From assembly GCF_900142605.1 (NCBI RefSeq), contig NZ_FRBL01000004.1, positions 434,001-498,000 of the forward strand: a stretch of 64,000 nucleotides of DNA, read 5' to 3'. The position numbers and the translations under genes were made by a program. Below, in pieces: positions 1 to 7,962 of the stretch. This stretch comes from Chitinophaga jiangningensis (GTDB taxonomy: Bacteria; Bacteroidota; Bacteroidia; Chitinophagales; Chitinophagaceae). Every line of letters starts with the position of its first letter. Within the stretch, counting starts at the first letter, position 1. Below the pieces are notes generated by a model that was not told where the DNA came from, ran no database searches, and worked only from the letters and a program-made list of their open reading frames with translations.

Positions 1-246
1 CATTTGTTCCTCCGACAACATCCTGCCCTGCGCATAGGTGAAGAGCCGGTCCAGCACACCCGTTAAATGCTTCAGGTGAAAACCCGGCGAGGCATTGCCG
101 GCAGGCTTTTCCCATAGTAGTTCATCCGGAAACCCTTCCATCAGCTGTTGGATTTCCTCCCTGGCCTGCAACAGTGCGTGTGCCACCGGTTGTAATAACG
201 CCGGAACCTGTTCCACAGGCCCTCTCATCCAGTATTCTACTGCCAT
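1..246 (-). CDS. DinB-family protein, partial (3' end beyond the window)
   Basis: The reverse strand reads open from an ATG at 246 to the window edge, giving 82 residues that begin MAVEYWMRGP. The pattern of a helical start, a GFPDELLWEKP segment and a histidine in GFHLKHLTGVLDRLFTY resembles the first half of DinB/DfsB four-helix-bundle proteins, where such a histidine is a metal ligand. These are usually about 160-175 residues, so about half is missing. Enzymatic function is not known for most family members. The gene is divergent from the next gene, with 87 bp between them. Confidence 0.7.
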   Translation of the reverse strand, partial: MAVEYWMRGPVEQVPALLQPVAHALLQAREEIQQLMEGFPDELLWEKPAGNASPGFHLKHLTGVLDRLFTYAQGRMLSEEQM

Positions 247-333
247 ATATTACCTGTTTCGGAAATTATATAAATCATTCTACAAATTATATAAACAACA
301 CGGATTTGCCGCTTCCTATCTTTGGGATGTATT

Positions 334-687
334 ATGAAACGCAGATCCACCATAAAAGCCTTTTCGCTGTTGCTGATTTTCAGCCTGCACCTGTTAACAG
401 GTTTCACCTGCTCCGCCATAATGATGGCACAGAGCAGTAAGCACAGCAGTCACCAGCAGCATTGCTGCTCAGGCGATATGGTGAAGTTCACCCTGCTGGA
501 CAAAGCCATCAACGCTTCCCTGGAAGTAGCGGCGGCCCCTGCCTATATGCAGCCGGCAGCAGCAAGCCTTTATAATACCAACTTGGCCGAAGCAACACCG
601 GCCGCTTTACAGCGATATTTAACCAACCATTCCAGAAGCCTTCCCGTCAGGGATATCAGAATAGAAATACAGAGTTTTTTGATTTGA
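334..687 (+). CDS. Small exported Cys/His-rich protein, possibly metal-associated
   Basis: This encodes 117 residues from ATG 334; an in-frame TTG at 322 is less likely. The first 25 residues form a hydrophobic signal peptide (KAFSLLLIFSLHLLTGF). A short mature part follows with a His/Cys cluster, SSHQQHCCSGDMVKF, and then a low-complexity Ala-rich tail. A signal peptide followed by a CC pair and an acidic/hydrophobic stretch recalls the small HYC_CC_PP-type proteins of Bacteroidota. The next genes in the same direction encode a DUF3347 protein and a multicopper oxidase, so a role in copper handling in the periplasm is a reasonable inference. The family assignment is weak. Confidence 0.6.
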   Translation: MKRRSTIKAFSLLLIFSLHLLTGFTCSAIMMAQSSKHSSHQQHCCSGDMVKFTLLDKAINASLEVAAAPAYMQPAAASLYNTNLAEATPAALQRYLTNHSRSLPVRDIRIEIQSFLI

Positions 688-830
688 TTACAAGCCCCGC
701 AACATTGCGGAAACCTGCCTGCTCTGCCGGAAAGGACAGATAAGGTCCTTCCTGGCAGCCTGGTAGCAGTTTCCACTATCCTATCAATACTTCATTCCAA
801 TAAATCATATCAAACTCAAATTACTCCATC

Positions 831-1286
831 ATGAAAAAAGTATTTCTCGCCATGGCCGTGCTGTTCCAACTGGGCAGCGCCTATGCACAAAACAAATCCG
901 GTTTGCTCACCCAATACTTCGCCGTTAAGGATGCCCTCGTAAGCGGCAATAGCGCTAATGCCAGCGCAGCAGCTGCCGCCTTCGTTAAGGCCGCAGGTGA
1001 AGCCGCTGCCGACAAATCCATCGAAGCCGCCAAAGCCAAACTGGTAGCTGATGCGCAACAAATTGCCACCACGCAGGACCTGGCCAAACAAAGGGAACAG
1101 TTCAAACAGCTGTCTGCCGACATGTACTCCCTCGCTAAAACTACCAAACTCTCTGATGCACCAGTGTATCAGCAATATTGCCCGATGAAAAAAGCCAGCT
1201 GGCTCTCCGCTAACAAGGACATCAAAAATCCTTATTACGGCAACCAGATGCTCACCTGCGGCAAGGTAGCAGACACCATCGAGTAA
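831..1286 (+). CDS. DUF3347-domain exported protein
   Basis: A 151-residue protein with a cleavable signal peptide (first 20 residues, ending SAYAQ). Most of the mature part is an Ala-rich helical region. The C-terminus has the hallmark of DUF3347: YQQYCPMKKASWLS, then a PYYGNQMLTCGKV segment, with two cysteines and two methionines that suit soft-metal binding. DUF3347 proteins are often found with copper or heavy-metal efflux and multicopper oxidase genes in Bacteroidota. The oxidase gene begins 92 bp downstream in the same direction, with a strong hairpin in between. A periplasmic copper-binding role is inferred. Confidence 0.85.
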   Translation: MKKVFLAMAVLFQLGSAYAQNKSGLLTQYFAVKDALVSGNSANASAAAAAFVKAAGEAAADKSIEAAKAKLVADAQQIATTQDLAKQREQFKQLSADMYSLAKTTKLSDAPVYQQYCPMKKASWLSANKDIKNPYYGNQMLTCGKVADTIE

Positions 1287-1308
1287 CATCCACCGCAAAC
1301 AATTGGCA

Positions 1309-1353
1309 CCCGGCATTAGTTATATCCATAGCAAGCGGATATAACTAACCGGG
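1309..1353 (+). terminator. Intercistronic hairpin (attenuator or terminator)
   Basis: A perfect 12-bp inverted repeat (TTAGTTATATCC at 1316-1327 and its complement at 1337-1348) with a 9-nt loop is extended by a CCCGG/CCGGG clamp across a 2-nt bulge. It lies between the DUF3347 gene and the multicopper oxidase gene and is followed after about 20 nt by a T-rich run. It could lower expression of the oxidase relative to the upstream gene or stabilise the upstream transcript. Confidence 0.5.
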
Positions 1354-1378
1354 CGCTGCTACCCTTTGATTTATTTTT

Positions 1379-3568
1379 ATGAAGCACTTTCTTATCTTCT
1401 TCCTGCTGCTTGCCACTGCCAGCAGCTTTACATACGCACAGTCACCTAAAACCGTCCGCTATGACCTGTATATCGGCGATACCATGGTGCACTACTCCGG
1501 CAAAATGTCGCACGCACTCGCCATCAACGGCACTATTCCCGGCCCCGTGCTGGAATTCACCGAAGGCGATACTGCATTGATTTACGTACATAACACACTC
1601 AAAGGTGAAACCTCCATCCACTGGCATGGCGTTATCCTTCCCAACCAGGAAGACGGGGTACCATACCTCACCACCCAGCCTATTAAAGGCGGACAAACAC
1701 ATGTATTTAAATTCCCGGTAGTACAGCATGGTACCTACTGGTATCATAGTCATACCATGTTCCAGGAACAAAGCGGATTGTATGGCTCCCTGATCTTTCA
1801 TCCCAAACAAAAAAGCGATATCCCTGAAAAAGTATTGTTGCTGAGCGACTGGTCCGACATGCATCCGCACCAGATCAACCGCTATCTGCATACTGCCAAC
1901 GACTGGTTTGCCATCAAAAAAGGCAGCACACAGAGTTATACTGAAGCCGTAAAGCAAAAGCACTTTGGTACTAAAATCACCAACGAGTGGAAACGTATGA
2001 CTGCCATGGATGTGAGTGACGTATACTATGAGAAATTCCTGGCCAACGGCCGACTGAGCGATAGTATGCCGGCATTGAAAGGCGGCGATAAAGTAAGACT
2101 CCGTATTATCAACGGTAGCTCATCCACCTACTTCTGGATCAATTTTTCCGGCGGCAAACTATCCGTAGTAGCCAACGATGGCGCAGATGTGGTACCGGTG
2201 GAAGTGGACCGCCTGCTGGTAGGGGTATCCGAAACATATGATGTGATAGTGACGATTCCGGAAGATATGCGCTACCAGCTGCTGGCTACCGCAGAGGACA
2301 GAACCGGCTCCACCAGCCTCTGGCTGGGTAAGGGAATGGACATGCCCATGCAGCCGCTGGGCAAACTGAAATATTTCGAGGGCATGAAAATGATGAACGA
2401 CATGATGCTCATGAACGGCAACCTCGATACCAGCAACGGTATGCAAATGAGTAATCAGACCATGGACATGAACACCGTTATGTATCCCGAAATGAGTGAC
2501 GCACCTCAAAGCCACTCCGGGCACAATATGGAGCACATGAATATGACATCTCCCCAGGAAATTGTAACCCTGAACTACGGCATGCTGAAGGCTCCGGAGA
2601 AAACTACCCTGCCGAAGGATGCGCCGGTAAAAGAGCTGAAATTTGAATTAACCGGTAACATGAACCGGTATGTTTGGACGGTGAATAACAAAACTGTTTC
2701 TGAGTCTGATAAAATCCTGATACGCAAAGGCGAAGTAGTGCGGATGGTGATTTTCAACAATACCATGATGCGCCACCCGATGCACCTGCACGGCCATTTC
2801 TTTAGGGTCCTGAATGGCCAGGGCGAATATTCTCCGCTGAAAACCGTGCTGGATATAATGCCAATGGAAGTGGACACCATTGAATTTGCCGCCACGGAAA
2901 GCGGGGACTGGTTTTTCCACTGCCATATCCTGTATCACATGATGAGCGGTATGGGCAGGGTGTTCAGCTATGTGGACGGGCCTCCTAACCCGCAGGTGCC
3001 GGACCCGGCCTATGCCTGGAAAATGCTGAAAAAAGATGACCGTATGAAATACCTGCAGGCGCAGGTAGGCCTGGAAAGCAATGGTAGCGATGGTGAAATC
3101 CGTTTATCAAACACGAGGTACCAGCTGAGTACAGAATGGCGTGTAGGCCTTAACGATAGACATGGTTACGAAAGTGAAAGCCACTTCGGGAGATATTTTG
3201 GGAAGATGCAATGGCTGTTTCCATACGTTGGCTGGGATGTGCGTTACCGTAAAATGGATGAACCGGAGAAAAACCTGTTTGGTCAGAAAAACACAAAAGA
3301 TTTCCGCCAGGTTTTCCACATTGGTTTGCAATATACCCTGCCAATGCTGATTGTAGCCGATGCCTCCCTGGATACAGATGGCCGTGTGCGCGTGCAGTTA
3401 TCCCGCGAGGACGTGCCTATTTCCCGCCGCTTACGGTTTAATTTCATGGTGAATACCGACTATGAGTATATGGCTGGCTTCAGGTATGTGGTAACGAAAA
3501 ACTTTGCGTTGAGTACGCATTATGATAGTGACATGGGCTTTGGAGCGGGTATTACTTTAAGCTACTAA
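1379..3568 (+). CDS. CopA-type multicopper oxidase with C-terminal barrel-like domain
   Basis: A 729-residue exported multicopper oxidase. A signal peptide covers residues 1-20. Four copper-binding motifs are visible: HWHG at 81-84, WYHSH at 121-125, HPMHLHGHFF at 466-475 and HCHILYHMMSGM at 514-525, which together supply the ligands of the type 1 site and the trinuclear centre. Residues about 320-390 are rich in Met and His, as in copper-resistance oxidases that bind Cu(I). After the cupredoxin domains, residues about 570-729 form a separate part with alternating aromatic strands ending in GITLSY, similar to the CopB outer-membrane barrel. Likely role: periplasmic oxidation of Cu(I) to Cu(II) and copper tolerance. 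It follows the DUF3347 gene in a probable metal operon. Confidence 0.92.
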   Translation: MKHFLIFFLLLATASSFTYAQSPKTVRYDLYIGDTMVHYSGKMSHALAINGTIPGPVLEFTEGDTALIYVHNTLKGETSIHWHGVILPNQEDGVPYLTTQPIKGGQTHVFKFPVVQHGTYWYHSHTMFQEQSGLYGSLIFHPKQKSDIPEKVLLLSDWSDMHPHQINRYLHTANDWFAIKKGSTQSYTEAVKQKHFGTKITNEWKRMTAMDVSDVYYEKFLANGRLSDSMPALKGGDKVRLRIINGSSSTYFWINFSGGKLSVVANDGADVVPVEVDRLLVGVSETYDVIVTIPEDMRYQLLATAEDRTGSTSLWLGKGMDMPMQPLGKLKYFEGMKMMNDMMLMNGNLDTSNGMQMSNQTMDMNTVMYPEMSDAPQSHSGHNMEHMNMTSPQEIVTLNYGMLKAPEKTTLPKDAPVKELKFELTGNMNRYVWTVNNKTVSESDKILIRKGEVVRMVIFNNTMMRHPMHLHGHFFRVLNGQGEYSPLKTVLDIMPMEVDTIEFAATESGDWFFHCHILYHMMSGMGRVFSYVDGPPNPQVPDPAYAWKMLKKDDRMKYLQAQVGLESNGSDGEIRLSNTRYQLSTEWRVGLNDRHGYESESHFGRYFGKMQWLFPYVGWDVRYRKMDEPEKNLFGQKNTKDFRQVFHIGLQYTLPMLIVADASLDTDGRVRVQLSREDVPISRRLRFNFMVNTDYEYMAGFRYVVTKNFALSTHYDSDMGFGAGITLSY

Positions 3569-3573
3569 CCCGG

Positions 3574-3645
3574 AGGTGCTCTTCCCGGGAGTCCCGGGAA
3601 GAGCACCTCTGGGAAAAGAGACAGAAGGTCTCTTTTCCCAGAGGT
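3574..3645. terminator. Tandem perfect hairpins between convergent genes
   Basis: Two long stems follow each other. The first pairs 3574-3590 with 3592-3608 (17 nt each arm, effectively a stem of about 15 bp). The second pairs 3605-3622 with 3628-3645 (18 bp, 5-nt loop AGAAG). They share bases 3605-3608, so both cannot be fully paired at once. Position between the stop codons of two convergent genes fits bidirectional termination. Confidence 0.8.
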
Positions 3646-3650
3646 ATTTA

Positions 3651-3809
3651 TTATTTCTTGTTCAGATCCCTGATTTCCGCCAGCAAATCCTCCATTCTTT
3701 TCAGCCTCTTGGCTTGTTTCACGAAGTAAATCACAATAACTACTATTGCGACTGCAATCAGGCCGTAAAATAAAAATACATATAGGAATAGACCGAGTCC
3801 GTACGTCAT
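3651..3809 (-). CDS. Small single-pass membrane protein
   Basis: From ATG 3809 this gives 52 residues: a short N-terminus (MTYGLGLFLYV), one long hydrophobic segment at about residues 6-31, then a basic and amphipathic tail (KQAKRLKRMEDLLAEIRDLNKK) that can form a short coiled coil. An upstream extension to 3890 exists but adds residues without features and leaves the membrane segment internal. Small membrane proteins of this build are common next to unrelated genes in Bacteroidota. I do not recognise a family. It is convergent with the oxidase gene. Confidence 0.6.
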   Translation of the reverse strand: MTYGLGLFLYVFLFYGLIAVAIVVIVIYFVKQAKRLKRMEDLLAEIRDLNKK

Positions 3810-3981
3810 GGGAACAGGGGTTTTGGTTAAAACCCTAAATATAGTAATGTAGGGAGATATAAATGCATCACGGCTTTGTACGCCAGTCACGGACTATTGC
3901 TACAAGGGCCGTCTGCACGGGGTTCCATCGCTTCGGTGGACGTGAACTGAGGCCTATCCTCTTCTTATCCAGCCCACATCG

Positions 3982-3989
3982 TATCTTTG
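3982..3989 (+). promoter_or_regulatory. Candidate Bacteroidota -7 element of the helicase gene
   Basis: TATCTTTG fits the TAnnTTTG consensus and ends only 4 nt before the ATG at 3994, so transcription from it would start at or next to the start codon (leaderless mRNA). A matching -33 TTTG is not clear upstream. Confidence 0.4.
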
Positions 3990-3993
3990 CAGG

Positions 3994-5898
3994 ATGGATT
4001 ATTTCAAAAAGCTCCAGGAATTACTCAAAACAGAGCGGGAAGAAGACCGTAAATCATATCAGGCGCTGACAGAGAGCACTTCTGTGCAGGATCGCAGAGC
4101 CGGCGGACTGGCCTGGTACCCCATTGCAATCAGGGGCAGTGAAATGAGCCGCGGCGATTACCTGACCGTAGAAGTAGAACGCACCACCCACCACGATATT
4201 CCTCACCAGTTGAGAAGCGGCGTTTCTGCCGTGCTTTTTTCCAATCATGACCGGAGTCGGCACCAGCAGGAAGGCGTGATTGCATGGGTAGGCGATAACC
4301 GCCTCAAGATCACCCTCCGCACAGATGAGCTGCCCGAATGGGCTGACGATGGTAAGCTCGGCATCGATCTGTTGTTTGACGACAACAGCTACGATGAAAT
4401 GCAAAATGCACTGAAGCAGGCCATTGCTCTGGCGGACGATAATAAAGCAGGCCGGCTCGTACGCGTACTTACCGGGCAGGCCACGCCTAACTTCCGTACA
4501 GATGTGGCGCCAGTGCATATCCCGAGCCTGAACCATTCACAAAATGAAGCGGTCAATAAAATATTGCAGGCCTGCGATGTGGCGGTGGTACACGGCCCTC
4601 CGGGCACCGGTAAAACTACTACACTGGTACAGGCCATCAAGGCATTGATACAACAGGAGCCCCAGCAGGTACTGGTGGTGGCGCCCAGCAACGCTGCAGT
4701 TGATTTATTAAGTGAGAAGCTGGCCGAGCAGGGGCTGAATGTATTGCGCGTAGGCAACCCAGCACGTGTATCCGAGCGACTATTATCGCTCACGCTGGAA
4801 CGCAAGATGCAGGGGCATAGCAGTCTGAAAGAGGTTAGTCGGCTGCGTAAGCAGGCCAATGAGTTTCGCAACATGGCGCATAAATACAAACGCAACTTCG
4901 GTAAAGCCGAGCGGGAGCAGCGCAAAGCCTTGTTTGATGAAGCCCGGAAAATCATTAAGGAAGTAGAGAATATTGAGCAGTATGTGATTGAGGATGTGGT
5001 GGCCAAAGCGCAGGTGATTACAGCTACGCCGGTGGGCAGCAATCATTATACGGTGAAAAATTTAAAGTATCGCACGGTGATCATTGATGAGGCAGGGCAG
5101 GCGCTGGAGCCGGCCTGCTGGATTCCGATCCTGAAAGGAGAAAAGGTGATCCTTGCCGGCGACCATTGTCAGCTCCCGCCAACTATTAAGTCCAATGAAG
5201 CGGCGGCGGCAGGCCTGGCCACCACACTGCTGGAAAAGGTGGTAGCGCTGTATCCTGAAGCAGTGGTGCTGCTGGAAGAGCAATACCGGATGCACGCCAC
5301 GATTATGGGATATTCTTCCAACGTATTTTATAACGACCGACTGCGGGCGCACGCCTCTGTGGCGGCGCACCTGCTGTACGACAACGATACGCCGCTGGCA
5401 TTCATCGACACTGCGGGCTGCGGCTTCGATGAAAAAACGGATGGCACCAGCACTACCAATCCTGAAGAGGCGGCATTTCTGTTCCGTCACCTGGAGATCA
5501 TGACCAACGCGCTGGCGCCCCATTATACGCCGGAAAATTTCCCGACGGTAGCCATTATATCTCCCTACAGGCAACAGATAGAGGTACTCAAGGAGCAGCT
5601 GGCCCATTACCCGGCATTACAGCCTTACAAGGGGCGTATTACCATTAACACGATCGATAGCTTCCAGGGGCAGGAGCGGGATATGGTGTACATCAGCATG
5701 ACCCGCAGTAACACGGAAAACAAGATTGGCTTCCTGTCCGACATCCGCCGGATGAACGTGGCGATGACCCGTGCACGAAAGAAACTGGTGATCATTGGCG
5801 ATAGCGGGACGTTGTCGCAACTGCCTTTCTACGCTGATTTTATCGCCTATGCGGAGGCGCAAAACAGCTACCAGAGCGCCTGGGAGTATGCAGAGTAA
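3994..5898 (+). CDS. Superfamily 1B helicase, UPF1/IGHMBP2-like (AAA_11/AAA_12)
   Basis: A 634-residue ATPase with the full set of SF1B motifs. Walker A is GPPGTGKT at 201-208, motif II is DEAGQ at 365-369, motif III is GDHCQLPPT at 389-397, motif IV includes QYRM at 430-433, motif V is DSFQGQERD at 555-563 and motif VI is RRMNVAMTRAR at 585-595. Residues 1-170 form the N-terminal barrel found in IGHMBP2/SMUBP2-like proteins, with an insertion of about 80 helical residues (270-345) in domain 1. The family unwinds DNA or RNA; bacterial members of this length have no firmly assigned pathway. It is monocistronic, between a divergent small gene and tRNA-Leu. Cytoplasmic. Confidence 0.93.
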   Translation: MDYFKKLQELLKTEREEDRKSYQALTESTSVQDRRAGGLAWYPIAIRGSEMSRGDYLTVEVERTTHHDIPHQLRSGVSAVLFSNHDRSRHQQEGVIAWVGDNRLKITLRTDELPEWADDGKLGIDLLFDDNSYDEMQNALKQAIALADDNKAGRLVRVLTGQATPNFRTDVAPVHIPSLNHSQNEAVNKILQACDVAVVHGPPGTGKTTTLVQAIKALIQQEPQQVLVVAPSNAAVDLLSEKLAEQGLNVLRVGNPARVSERLLSLTLERKMQGHSSLKEVSRLRKQANEFRNMAHKYKRNFGKAEREQRKALFDEARKIIKEVENIEQYVIEDVVAKAQVITATPVGSNHYTVKNLKYRTVIIDEAGQALEPACWIPILKGEKVILAGDHCQLPPTIKSNEAAAAGLATTLLEKVVALYPEAVVLLEEQYRMHATIMGYSSNVFYNDRLRAHASVAAHLLYDNDTPLAFIDTAGCGFDEKTDGTSTTNPEEAAFLFRHLEIMTNALAPHYTPENFPTVAIISPYRQQIEVLKEQLAHYPALQPYKGRITINTIDSFQGQERDMVYISMTRSNTENKIGFLSDIRRMNVAMTRARKKLVIIGDSGTLSQLPFYADFIAYAEAQNSYQSAWEYAE

Positions 5899-5927
5899 GC
5901 TAACGCTCTCATTATCACTAAAATAAA

Positions 5928-5958
5928 TTTGGCAGAATGAAAGTTCTGTGTATCTTTG
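5928..5958 (+). promoter_or_regulatory. Promoter of tRNA-Leu
   Basis: A -33 element TTTGG at 5928-5932 and a -7 element TATCTTTG at 5951-5958, 18 nt apart, match the Bacteroidota housekeeping consensus well. The mature tRNA begins 24 nt after the -7 box. Confidence 0.7.
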
Positions 5959-5982
5959 CGGTCCTGAAACACAAAATCAGTT

Positions 5983-6066
5983 GCCCAGATGGCGAAATTG
6001 GTAGACGCACTGTGTTCAGGTCGCAGCGCTCGCAAGGGTGTGCTGGTTCGAATCCAGTTCTGGGCA
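5983..6066 (+). tRNA. tRNA-Leu (anticodon CAG)
   Basis: An 84-nt class II tRNA. The acceptor stem GCCCAGA pairs with TCTGGGC, followed by the discriminator base A. The D arm contains GGTAGACGC, the anticodon stem CTGTG/CGCAG carries the loop TTCAGGT with anticodon CAG at 6017-6019, a long variable arm follows, and the T arm has GGTTCGAATCC. The CCA end is not encoded. Its last 17 bases belong to the left attachment repeat of the integrated element, which keeps the gene intact. Confidence 0.97.
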
Positions 6067-6084
6067 CTAGAAAGGTTGTAAGTA
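6050..6084. repeat. attL core: 35-bp direct repeat at the tRNA-Leu 3' end
   Basis: These 35 bases are identical to 12910-12944. They cover the 3' end of the tRNA and the ascending arm of its terminator. Similarity resumes after 4 nt (loop differs) and covers the descending arm up to about 6107. This is the classic footprint of tyrosine-integrase insertion in a tRNA gene. Confidence 0.92.
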
Positions 6085-6374
6085 TTTGACTTACAACCTT
6101 TTTTATTTGTGTCAATGTCGTTTTTTGTCCGGTTTCTTCCACTTTCTTCCACTATTCACGACACAAAATTGACACACGACATGACACACGTTCTTACTCT
6201 CCAAAATCACTGCCTGCTTACATACTGGCAGTTTGTCAACACGGCACTTGTGTTACAAAAAATTTCTTTCTTCCACTTTCTTCCCATTTCGTTCGCTTTT
6301 GAAAATGGGCTGCAATCCTTGCTGGTACGGCATGCTATTGGTGCCAATGGTTGTACTTTCAAAATCATTGGTGT
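6067..6374. other. Left-end non-coding region with repeated short motifs
   Basis: After the tRNA terminator there is no convincing gene up to the integrase. The stretch contains an 18-nt direct repeat TTTCTTCCACTTTCTTCC at 6133-6150 and 6267-6284, and several GACACA motifs around 6159-6187. ATTGACACA at 6168-6176 also occurs near the right end at 12866-12874. These are candidate arm-type integrase or excisionase binding sites. Confidence 0.5.
6071..6104 (+). terminator. Intrinsic terminator of tRNA-Leu
   Basis: A 13-bp stem (6071-6083 with 6089-6101), a 5-nt loop and a T run. The same stem with a different loop is repeated at 12931-12961 at the other end of the element. Confidence 0.85.
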
Positions 6375-7460
6375 ATGAATTTCCTGAAGCGTAAAAACAC
6401 TAAAGGGGATAAAACGTATTATTATTACGACTTTGGCCGTGCTAAGGGGCAACGACCGGCCACTGGCATTTTCGTGTATACGAAGCCGAAAGACCAGACA
6501 CAGAAGAACCATAACAAACAGGCATTGGCTTTATTGGAGGTCAAAAAGAGCCAGGTTATTATTGAGCAACAGTCAATCGGCACCGCGTTTATACCTGCGC
6601 ATAAGTTCAAAGAGAACTTTCTCGATTATTACCAAGAGTATGTAAATAACAATAGACGCGACGGTAACAGGCATTTGGAAAGTAGCCTGAAACAATTCAG
6701 GCTATTTGTTGGGGTTACTTTTATTTCACCAGCAGATATAACAGAAAATACCTGTAAGGCTTTTCGTAGATTCTTGTTAGATAAATATACAGGAGAAACG
6801 CCCTCCGATTATTATACCCGGTTTAAATGGGTATTGGCGGCTGCTACTGCTGATGGCTATTTCCGAATAAACCCCTCCGAAAAGGTAGCTGCCAGATCGA
6901 ACCCCAGTATCAGACTAAAAGAACACCTGGAAGTCCCGGAGTATCTGGAACTGCTTAATACACCATGCACCAACGAAGAAGTGAAAAATGCCTTTATTTT
7001 TTGCTGCTATACCGGCTTGCGTTGGGTGGATGTGAAGCGGCTACAGATAAACCAGATTAGCGGAACCAAACTAACCACACGTATTATTCAGGCTAAAACA
7101 GGCTTGCCTGTTACACTAACCTTGCACCCCATTGCACGTATGATAGTGGAGAAAAGGAGGTTTTCAACAACGGGCCTGCTGTTTCGCTTACCAACAGCGG
7201 ATGGGGCTAATAAAGTACTGGAAAGATGGATTAGCGCGACAGGGATAGGCAAATACATTACATGGTCCTGCGCCCGCCTGAGCTTTGCGATACTGTTGAA
7301 AGATAAACTGGTGGACGATCCCACGATTGCTTATTTGATGGGGCATAGTACCACGAAGCAGGTTCAGAAAACATATAAAAGGCATAGGCCGGCAGATCAG
7401 CAAAACTCTATTGAGCAGTTACCAACACCGGAGTTGTTGCCTTATTTTTTAACGCTGTGA
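6375..7460 (+). CDS. Tyrosine recombinase / site-specific integrase
   Basis: A 361-residue integrase from ATG 6375; a TTG 24 nt upstream is in frame but less likely. The N-terminal part (about 1-60) resembles the arm-binding domain of Bacteroidota integrases, about 75-165 is the SAM-like core-binding domain, and 185-340 is the catalytic domain. Catalytic positions seen are R216 (YTGLR), K241 (QAKTG), R301 (CAR), H324 (LMGH) and nucleophile Y334 (KTYKRH). The first histidine of the HxxR motif is replaced: the box reads WSCAR, with Ser298 where His is usual, and a Leu where the common next His stands. It sits beside attL and most likely integrates and excises this element at tRNA-Leu. Confidence 0.92.
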   Translation: MNFLKRKNTKGDKTYYYYDFGRAKGQRPATGIFVYTKPKDQTQKNHNKQALALLEVKKSQVIIEQQSIGTAFIPAHKFKENFLDYYQEYVNNNRRDGNRHLESSLKQFRLFVGVTFISPADITENTCKAFRRFLLDKYTGETPSDYYTRFKWVLAAATADGYFRINPSEKVAARSNPSIRLKEHLEVPEYLELLNTPCTNEEVKNAFIFCCYTGLRWVDVKRLQINQISGTKLTTRIIQAKTGLPVTLTLHPIARMIVEKRRFSTTGLLFRLPTADGANKVLERWISATGIGKYITWSCARLSFAILLKDKLVDDPTIAYLMGHSTTKQVQKTYKRHRPADQQNSIEQLPTPELLPYFLTL

Positions 7461-7728
7461 GCACATCCCCGCCCTTCATTATCCCGTAGCGACCAGCAAT
7501 TCACTGTGGAGGCCGGAGTAACGTGTTTGGAAAAAAATACTACCCTGTGCTATAGCTGGGTTTAGTAGTTTAGTGGATCAAAAAGATAAAAAGTCCGGCG
7601 GTGAAGTGATGGTGAGGGTGGAGATTTTTTTCCAGTACACCCGAAGGGCAAGCCGGCGCGCAGCAGAGGCGCAGCGTTACGTAGGCTCGGAACAGTGAAT
7701 TATTTTTGTGGAGGGGAGAATGAAGGGC

Positions 7729-7962
7729 CTATAAATGTTCTTCAACTTTTTTGTAAAAGGAAGATACAGACAAGCCAAAATATTTGCACAAAGCTGAAAT
7801 CGTACTAACGGTTGGGTTAGCCTTAGCTGTTTCAATTCTGCCTACATGGATATTGGTGTCGTTATAAACCTCTTCCTGGCTGACATCCTTAGCCTCTCTT
7901 AAATCCTTCAGGACAGCAGCGATACCTTTTAATAGCTTGTTATCTCTTATTTGTGTTGCCAT
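7729..7962 (-). CDS. XRE-family helix-turn-helix regulator
   Basis: A 77-residue protein that is almost entirely one HTH_3/XRE DNA-binding domain. The recognition region runs from SQEEVYNDTNIHVGRIE to the conserved PTVSTISALCKYFGLSVSSF, typical of the end of the domain. No other domain is present. It is encoded between the integrase (convergent) and the kinase-like gene (divergent), an arrangement suited to control of integrase or cargo expression. It could serve as the element's repressor or as a directionality factor; the sequence does not decide. Confidence 0.88.
   Translation of the reverse strand: MATQIRDNKLLKGIAAVLKDLREAKDVSQEEVYNDTNIHVGRIETAKANPTVSTISALCKYFGLSVSSFYKKVEEHL

Noticed and set aside
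4054..5862. Long reverse frames opposite the helicase gene
   Set aside because: They mirror the codon pattern of the helicase, which has all its motifs on the forward strand.
6109..6378. 89-aa frame between tRNA-Leu and the integrase
   Set aside because: Low-complexity translation (many Phe/Leu/Ser from TTTCTTCC repeats), overlaps the att region and the integrase start.
7461..7728. Possible small gene after the integrase
   Set aside because: No frame with coding character; a GC-rich patch around 7636-7695 stands out but gives no recognisable feature.
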